A stretch of 64,000 nt of DNA from Streptomyces natalensis ATCC 27448 (GTDB lineage Bacteria > Actinomycetota > Actinomycetes > Streptomycetales > Streptomycetaceae), in contig NZ_JRKI01000027.1 of assembly GCF_000935125.1 (NCBI RefSeq), positions 62,001-126,000 of the forward strand, given 5' to 3'. Position 1 is the stretch's first letter. The number at the start of each line of letters is the position of its first letter. This document shows, one piece after another, positions 61,335 to 64,000 of the stretch. Under the pieces are notes generated by a model. It was not told the origin of the DNA. It was given only the letters and a program-made list of their open reading frames with translations, and did no database searches. A program made the translations under genes and the position numbers.

Positions 61335-62588
61335 TCAGTAGAGCGGGAACGCCCACCCGCCCGGGTACCAGGGCTCCCGCTCGCCGCGGAAGGCGGTCGA
61401 GGCGAGGGCGAGGGCGCCGGGGCGCAGCTCCTGGACGAGTCCTGCGGCGGCGAGGGCCGTCAGTGTGGTGCCGCCGAGGAAAGCTGCGCCGAGTGCGTCT
61501 GCCGCCATCCGGAGGTCGGCGGGTGCGGTCGTGGGCTCGCAGGAGACCTTCCCGCCGTCCGCCGTGAGCCGATGGTGTCCGGTGTTCCACGGGCAGAAGG
61601 CGTCCTGTACGTCCAGGACGAGGTCGAGCGAGACCGCGTAGCGTCGTCCCATCAGGGCCCGGTCGACGTCGGCCGGCCGCACCCACAGCCGGTCGACCAC
61701 GGTGGAGTGGAGCGCTCGCGGGTCGGCCAACAAGTGGGGCAGCGGCTCGTCCACGGCGCCCTCGTACTCGATCCAGGTCGCCAGGTCGATCCCGGCGAGG
61801 AAGCGCCAGAGCGCGGCGTACGCCTGGCGCGAGAGTGCCGCCAGTTCCACCACCCGCACCACGCCGGTGCTCTCGCCGAGCCCGTCCGGCGCGGATCCGT
61901 GCCGGTAGAGGGCGTAGCCGGTGGCCCGGCCGTCGCTGTCCCGGTGAACGGCGAAGCGCAGGGCGGTGGCCGTCCCGCGGGCCGGTGGTCGGTCGGCGAG
62001 GCGGACCCTCCAGTGACTCTCCTGCCGGTCGGGCCAGCCAACGCTCGCGGTGCGCGCCTGGTCGTAGACCTGCTCGATGACGGGGCGGGCGCGGGCGGCG
62101 GGCACCAGCCGGACGGAGCCCTCGCCGAAGTCCGTATCCGGGCGGAAGCGCAGGGCGCGCCGGTCGCAGCGGATCCGGTTTCCCCGGGTGGCGGGGCCGT
62201 AGCCGAAGCGCCCGTAGATCCCGGCTTCGGAGGGGCGAAGGGCGGCGATCGGTTCGCGGCGGTTTTGGTGCAGGTCCGTCAGCTGCCTGCGCATCATCGC
62301 GGTAAGGATGCCGCGGCGTCGATGCGTCGGCGCCACGCCCACGGAGGCGATGCCCGCTACGGGTATGACGCCCCCGGGAACGGTCAGCACCCGGCTGTAG
62401 ACGGACGCGCCGGCCACCGGCTCGCCCCCGTCGAACGCGGCCAGGGTCCGCCCCAGATCGGTCGCCGCCCGCTGGTCGGCCAGGTCCTCGTCCGAGCGGT
62501 CCATGCCATAGGTGTCGGCGATCATGCACGCCCAGGGGCCGAACTCTTCGTCGGTGACGCTGCGAAGCGGGTACGGAGGATGTGTCAT
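61335..62588 (-). CDS. Eis-type GNAT N-acetyltransferase
   Basis: 417 residues. The N-terminal GNAT domain holds VAGIASVGVAPTHRRRGILT (acetyl-CoA motif), then AALRPSEAGIYGRFGYGPAT, the typical Eis segment. A second GNAT-like lobe and a C-terminal SCP2-like domain (LALASTAFRGEREPWYPGGW AFPLY) follow; the terminal carboxylate acts as base in Eis. Mycobacterial Eis acetylates aminoglycosides at several amines and is under WhiB7 control. It is convergent with the lasso exporter (22-nt gap), so it is probably independent of it. Confidence 0.9.
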   Translation of the reverse strand: MTHPPYPLRSVTDEEFGPWACMIADTYGMDRSDEDLADQRAATDLGRTLAAFDGGEPVAGASVYSRVLTVPGGVIPVAGIASVGVAPTHRRRGILTAMMRRQLTDLHQNRREPIAALRPSEAGIYGRFGYGPATRGNRIRCDRRALRFRPDTDFGEGSVRLVPAARARPVIEQVYDQARTASVGWPDRQESHWRVRLADRPPARGTATALRFAVHRDSDGRATGYALYRHGSAPDGLGESTGVVRVVELAALSRQAYAALWRFLAGIDLATWIEYEGAVDEPLPHLLADPRALHSTVVDRLWVRPADVDRALMGRRYAVSLDLVLDVQDAFCPWNTGHHRLTADGGKVSCEPTTAPADLRMAADALGAAFLGGTTLTALAAAGLVQELRPGALALASTAFRGEREPWYPGGWAFPLY

Positions 62589-62621
62589 CGGGTCTGTGTA
62601 CCCCCTGACTCGCCCCGAGCG

Positions 62622-62699
62622 CTACGCCCGCCGGAGTTCCGACTGGTCCTTGGCGCCGGTCAGTTGCTCGCCGTCGACGACGTACGTCGCCACGCCGGA
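62622..62699 (-). pseudogene. Possible C-terminal piece of a thioredoxin-fold protein
   Basis: Minus-strand reading SGVATYVVDGEQLTGAKDQS ELRRA before a TAG resembles the end of DsbA/FrnE-like proteins (GVPxFVVDGxxxxxGAQxxExLxxxL). Only ~25 residues remain and the upstream frame is not coding-like. The rest of 62589-62926 shows no gene. Confidence 0.35.
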
Positions 62700-62926
62700 G
62701 CCCCGGTGGTCCGGACCGCGGCGCCACTGGGTGAGACGCCCCGGCACCCAGTTTGCCCGCTAGGAGCACCTGACAGGGCTTCTGGCCCACCACGAGATCG
62801 TGCCAGCACCGTTCGTCAGGCATACGACCATGATCACGACCGGACCTCCTGGTCACAGGACGAGATCGCGCCGAGGAAAACGGGATCGCGCCGCGAGCGG
62901 ACGGTTGCCGACCGGCATCGATCCGC

Positions 62927-63976
62927 TCACGGCCGGGCGCCGGGATGGACGGGATTGATGGGATCCGTGGGATGGGCAGGATCCGTGGGGTGGACAGGAT
63001 CCGTGGGGTGGACGGGATGGAACTGCCGCGTCCAGCGTCGCCATGCGGTGATGGGACCGTCGCCCTCGGCGAGGCGGGGGCGTTCGACGTAGGTCTTGTG
63101 GTGCCAGATGCCGATGTCCTGGCGGATGTCGCGTACGTACTGGGGCCGGACGGCGTGGGTGAGTGCGGTGGCGAGGAGTCTGTCCAGCCACAGTGGGCCC
63201 TTCGCCGGGGTGCTCCCGGTCGTCAGGGCGCTGCTGATGCGGGTGCGCATCTGGAGTTGGCCGGGGATGGGGACGGTGACGGCGTTCAGGACGCGGCCGC
63301 GGATGCGCAAGCGGGGGATGTGGGTGTCGATGACGGTGAACCCCAGCCCCCAGTACTCGTAGCGGATGACGGCGTCGATGCCGTGGCCGTAAGGTCCCAG
63401 GATCTTGCGGCCCGTGACGGCCAGTTGGGCGCGATGGCGGTCGGTGGTGAAGGTGTGGAGGGGGCGGGCGTCGGTGATGCGGTGGATGTGGGCGAAGTGG
63501 CCGATGTCGACGCTGTTCTCGCCGGGGTCGTCGGGGTGGCCCCTGAAACAGTGCGTGGTCTGTGCGGTGTGCGGATAGTCGTGGGGCAGGCGAGGCAGGT
63601 CCCACTGCGGGGGCAGACCGGCGTGGTGCTGCCAGACGAAGACGAAGCCGTTGGCCTCGTGGCTGTGCCGGAGTCGCAGGCTCGCCTTGGGCGGGCGGGT
63701 GCCGTAACCGGTGGCGACGCAGGTGCCGTCGGTGTCGAAGGAGAACCCGTGGAAAGGGCAGACGAGTTGCTCACCCACGACCCGGCCGCCGCGGCCCAGG
63801 TGCGCTCCGAGATGGGGGCAGTGCGGCGCGGTCACCCGGACGAGGCCGCTGCGGGTGCGATAGACGACCACCTCGTCGCCCGCGATTCTGGAACGGCGTA
63901 CCTGGCCCGGCCGTAGGTCGCTGCTGAACGCGACGGCGAACCAGCCGTCGGGGCAGGGCGTGGGAGCTGTCGTCAT
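62927..63976 (-). CDS. Rieske non-haem iron oxygenase (KshA/Neverland-like)
   Basis: 349 residues. The Rieske cluster ligands are C53-x-H55 (APHCPHLGAHLG) and C73-x2-H76 (VCPFHGFSF). The mononuclear iron site is in ENSVDIGHFAHIH (Asp156, His159, His164). The length and the order resemble single-component oxygenases acting on sterols and polycyclic compounds. It needs electron-transfer partners, none of which is adjacent. The C-terminal ~25 residues are a repeated VHPTDP unit. The start ATG 63976 is close to the window end. Confidence 0.85.
   Translation of the reverse strand: MTTAPTPCPDGWFAVAFSSDLRPGQVRRSRIAGDEVVVYRTRSGLVRVTAPHCPHLGAHLGRGGRVVGEQLVCPFHGFSFDTDGTCVATGYGTRPPKASLRLRHSHEANGFVFVWQHHAGLPPQWDLPRLPHDYPHTAQTTHCFRGHPDDPGENSVDIGHFAHIHRITDARPLHTFTTDRHRAQLAVTGRKILGPYGHGIDAVIRYEYWGLGFTVIDTHIPRLRIRGRVLNAVTVPIPGQLQMRTRISSALTTGSTPAKGPLWLDRLLATALTHAVRPQYVRDIRQDIGIWHHKTYVERPRLAEGDGPITAWRRWTRQFHPVHPTDPVHPTDPAHPTDPINPVHPGARP
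62961..63014 (-). repeat. Three tandem 18-bp repeats in the oxygenase tail
   Basis: Units of GGATCCGTGGGRTGGRCA on plus, three copies, encode the hexapeptide repeat His-Pro-Thr-Asp-Pro-Val/Ala at the C-terminus. Probably a disordered tail of variable length. Confidence 0.85.
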
Positions 63977-64000
63977 GGGTTTGCCTGCCTCATGGGTGTG

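Overview
The window is GC-rich throughout, with strongly GC-biased third codon positions, GTG starts, purine-rich Streptomyces-type ribosome binding sites, an ECF42/DGPF sigma pair, class E sortase motifs and a lasso-peptide cluster. All of this points to a Streptomyces (or close relative) chromosome. The mix of short regulons, resistance genes, transposase remnants and small biosynthetic clusters suggests an accessory (arm-like) region. No rRNA, tRNA or CRISPR array was seen.

Layout. 0-10 kb: an APC permease, three small membrane proteins, a TetR/FAD-monooxygenase pair sharing two TTGACCATATGGTCAA-type operators, a DUF1266 protein, a macrolide-type glycosyltransferase, and an isochorismatase/GlxA pair. 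10-20 kb: an SDR/LysR divergent pair, a TrkA-type NAD-binding membrane protein with a cysteine-rich head, a geranylgeranyl-reductase-like FAD enzyme, an orphan ABC solute-binding lipoprotein and a SufR-like regulator. 20-28 kb: a decayed stretch with IS5-like and IS481-like transposase remnants and an EamA transporter fragment. Within it lie a GNAT acetyltransferase preceded by a 17-codon leader peptide and an RBS-masking hairpin, an extra infA, and other small genes.

28.5-38.2 kb: a minus-strand six-gene operon (methyltransferase, D-2-hydroxyacid dehydrogenase, GH3 acyl-amido synthetase, alpha/beta hydrolase, enolase-superfamily N-acylamino-acid racemase/dipeptide epimerase type, FAA hydrolase), next to an XRE regulator and a divergent MFS exporter. 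It reads as a small unassigned biosynthetic cluster in which the GH3 enzyme would form an N-acyl amide and the enolase member could act on that product. 38-46 kb: LysR/YciI, TetR/DUF2867 with duplicated TATACG-N4-CGTATA operators, an L,D-transpeptidase and a DEAD-box helicase. 46-50.7 kb: an isochorismatase/PadR divergent pair, then a macrolide/streptogramin inactivation patch (erythromycin esterase, Vat-type acetyltransferase, a fragment of a virginiamycin B lyase) and a TetR gene. 50.8-54.9 kb: an ECF42 sigma factor, its DGPF partner with a matching promoter, and katG.

56.5-61.3 kb: a complete lasso-peptide cluster in the order precursor, cyclase, RRE protein, B2 protease, ABC exporter. The predicted core LLEFRGNDRLILSKN belongs to the citrulassin type (ring Leu1-Asp8, Arg9 next to it). 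No peptidylarginine deiminase lies in the window. The end of the window carries an Eis-type acetyltransferase and a Rieske oxygenase.

The best leads for undescribed biology are the GH3 operon, the leader-peptide-controlled GNAT and the lasso-peptide variant. All functions are read from sequence patterns and family knowledge; no search was run.
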